Positions 63,024 to 64,000 of a DNA stretch of 64,000 nt are shown in pieces. Both the position numbers and the translations under genes were made by a program. Source of the DNA: Pneumocystis sp. 'macacae'. Lineage: Eukaryota; Ascomycota; Pneumocystomycetes; Pneumocystales; Pneumocystaceae. Each line of letters begins with the position of its first letter. Position 1 is the stretch's first letter. The stretch lies in assembly GCA_018127085.1 (NCBI GenBank), contig CM030725.1:372001-436000 (forward strand). The letters run 5' to 3'. Under the pieces are notes generated by a model. That model searched no databases. It had not been told where the DNA came from and saw only the letters and a list, made by a program, of their open reading frames with translations.

Positions 63024-63539
63024 CAGGAGCACATGGGAGCGGCCGTGCGGGATGGGGAGGCTATTCGTCGGGAGGGTCTTACAGGAAAAAAATGGGCAGT
63101 GTCGACGACATTCGGGCACCGCCCTGTGGGAGCTGCTGCGGGGGGTTCTGAGTGGCTAGACGGGCTGCAGCAGACTATATGCAGTGTGCAGCCCAGCACA
63201 TATGCCTCTGCACTATGCCTGCTGTATTGTATGCGTATAGGGCGGGTTGTTTCGGGACTTGGAAAAAACACTAGTTTACGTATTGAATATATTTTTCGCT
63301 TGGCTGTGCGGTGCACCACATCGAAGCGATGCTGTAGAAACCCGTTTGGCGGGAAAAGCACACGTTTTCTGGAAACTGCCCGGTCTTCAGACAGACGCTC
63401 CCCATCCGCATTTTCTGCTGCCAGGCGTGCCTCCTCCTACTGCTGTCTGACGGGTGTCCCGCTTCCGTGCTGACGCTCCATGGACAGGCGCCGTGCCTGC
63501 AAGGTGCAGTCTGTCCTGCATCCCTCTCTAATTCTCCAG
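63024..63539 (+). other. GC-rich stretch, possible 5' exons of the SPOUT1-type gene
   Basis: Several overlapping frames are open on both strands, as expected for GC-rich DNA. Candidate + strand pieces are MGRLFVGRVLQEKNGQ (63053 on) and LEKTLVYVLNIFFAWLCGAP (after TGTATGCGTATAG at about 63241). I cannot join them into a known protein. Confidence 0.25.
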
Positions 63540-63882
63540 AGAAAACGCCGGTCGGCTGCTGCCTCACACTCAAGAAAGGCCCCACTCAGTGCCCCCCAAA
63601 GACCCGGTCCATCCAAAAACCTCAGTGCCCCCCACGACGCCAGCACTCTCCAGGGCCCCGATGCTCCCCAGCAGCCCGATACACCCACAAAGGCCGATGC
63701 ATCTCAGGACGCCGCCCCCCAAAGCACTGCCTATCCCGCCGCCACTGGTCCCCGCAGATACACTGGTCTGCTGCCAACGCCCTGCTTCCTCCGCTCCCTT
63801 ACATGCAGTCTCTGTTGCGCTCCCCGGCAGCATCGTCGCAAATGCGCAGGGGCTTGAGCTCAAGACACTCCTTGCCGGCCAG
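63540..63882 (+). CDS. SPOUT1/CENP-32-type RNA methyltransferase, N-terminal exon (partial)
   Basis: After an intron-like end (CTCTAATTCTCCAG at 63526-63539), one frame runs to 63882. A Pro/Thr/Ser-rich leader of about 80 residues (PVHPKTSVPPTTPALSR) is followed by HAVSVALPGSIVANAQGLEL and KTLLAGQ. This matches the start of the SPOUT domain in human SPOUT1 (SVALPGSI..NAQ..EL.T.LAGQ) and yeast YMR310C/YGR283C. The exon stops exactly at AGQ|GTCTGT. The next family motif (IARA..IFCVDE) is not in the remaining 118 bases, so the intron continues past the window. The start codon is not identified. Confidence 0.75.
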
Positions 63883-63904
63883 GTCTGTATCCTGCCCGCC
63901 CGCC

Positions 63905-63998
63905 CTACACACCCCGCCCTAACCCTAACCCCAACCCCGACAACCCTAACCTTCAAACAACCCTAGCCCTGGCCCTTCTGGCTCACCCTTCTAACCGC
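63905..63998 (+). repeat. Telomere-like CCCTAA repeats in the SPOUT1-type gene's intron
   Basis: CCCTAACCCTAACCCCAACC begins at about 63917, followed by ACAACCCTAACC and CCCTAGCCCTGGCCC. Degenerate CCCTAA units, C-strand on +. A right-hand telomere would show TTAGGG on this strand, so this is not the chromosome end in this orientation. Confidence 0.7.
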
Positions 63999-64000
63999 CC

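Noticed and set aside
63905..64000. Right end as a true telomere
   Set aside because: The + strand shows CCCTAA, but a right-hand telomere should read TTAGGG 5'->3'. The repeats are degenerate and follow directly on a coding exon.

Overview
The window is nuclear DNA of a small-genome fungus. It carries fungal or fungal-typical genes (MDM12 of ERMES, GWT1, an SFR1/Dds20-type gene, Mgr2, Rcf1). The set including GCP4, TBCD, GID2 and IML1 is fuller than in budding yeast. Genes are densely packed. Introns are mostly 34-60 nt, with a CTRAY/CTAAT branch site close to the 3' splice site. I lean towards an ascomycete of Taphrinomycotina/Pneumocystis-like architecture, but the sequence alone does not prove it. 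No bacterial, viral or intact transposon genes were recognised.

Base composition is a strong mosaic. Positions 61-120 have 43/60 G+C, 4381-4440 have 5/60, and 63541-63600 have 37/60. GC-rich flanks (about 1-2.4 kb and 59-64 kb) enclose a very AT-rich block. MCM6 crosses the left boundary inside one gene.

Layout. 0-5.5 kb: 3' end of an unknown gene, telomere-like C-rich DNA, RAD18, tRNA-Met with an intron, MCM6, an AT desert and tRNA-Glu. 5.7-24 kb: GEA/GBF1 Arf-GEF, a 2 kb desert, TBCD, IML1 (GATOR1), RCF1 and exosome MTR3. 24-36 kb: UBA1, NBP35, GCP4, an ARC1-like tRNA-binding protein, a PSR1-like phosphatase and a SEC61-beta gene. 36-48 kb: CDC20, VPS28, GWT1, MDM12, CSN12, NOC2 and SFR1. 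48-58 kb: HRD3, WDR89, THG1, TAF9, UTP11 and RMD5/GID2. 58-64 kb: an 11-bp tandem array, MGR2, an FHA tail-anchored protein, LIP2, an orphan gene and the N-terminal part of a SPOUT1-type methyltransferase. The intron that follows this last exon holds telomere-like repeats.

The genes are housekeeping functions without operon-like grouping. They cover genome maintenance (RAD18, MCM6, SFR1), protein turnover (UBA1, HRD3, GID2, CDC20), secretion and membranes (GEA, SEC61-beta, VPS28, GWT1, MDM12), tubulin (TBCD, GCP4), RNA (MTR3, THG1, NOC2, UTP11, SPOUT1) and mitochondria (RCF1, MGR2, LIP2). The most interesting signals are structural. RAD18 starts 8 nt behind a tRNA gene. Two convergent gene pairs each end on one shared TTAA. 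TGTATGCG repeats sit in introns in sense orientation. Donor sites of GTT type are common. A 15-nt exon and some unusually long introns also occur.
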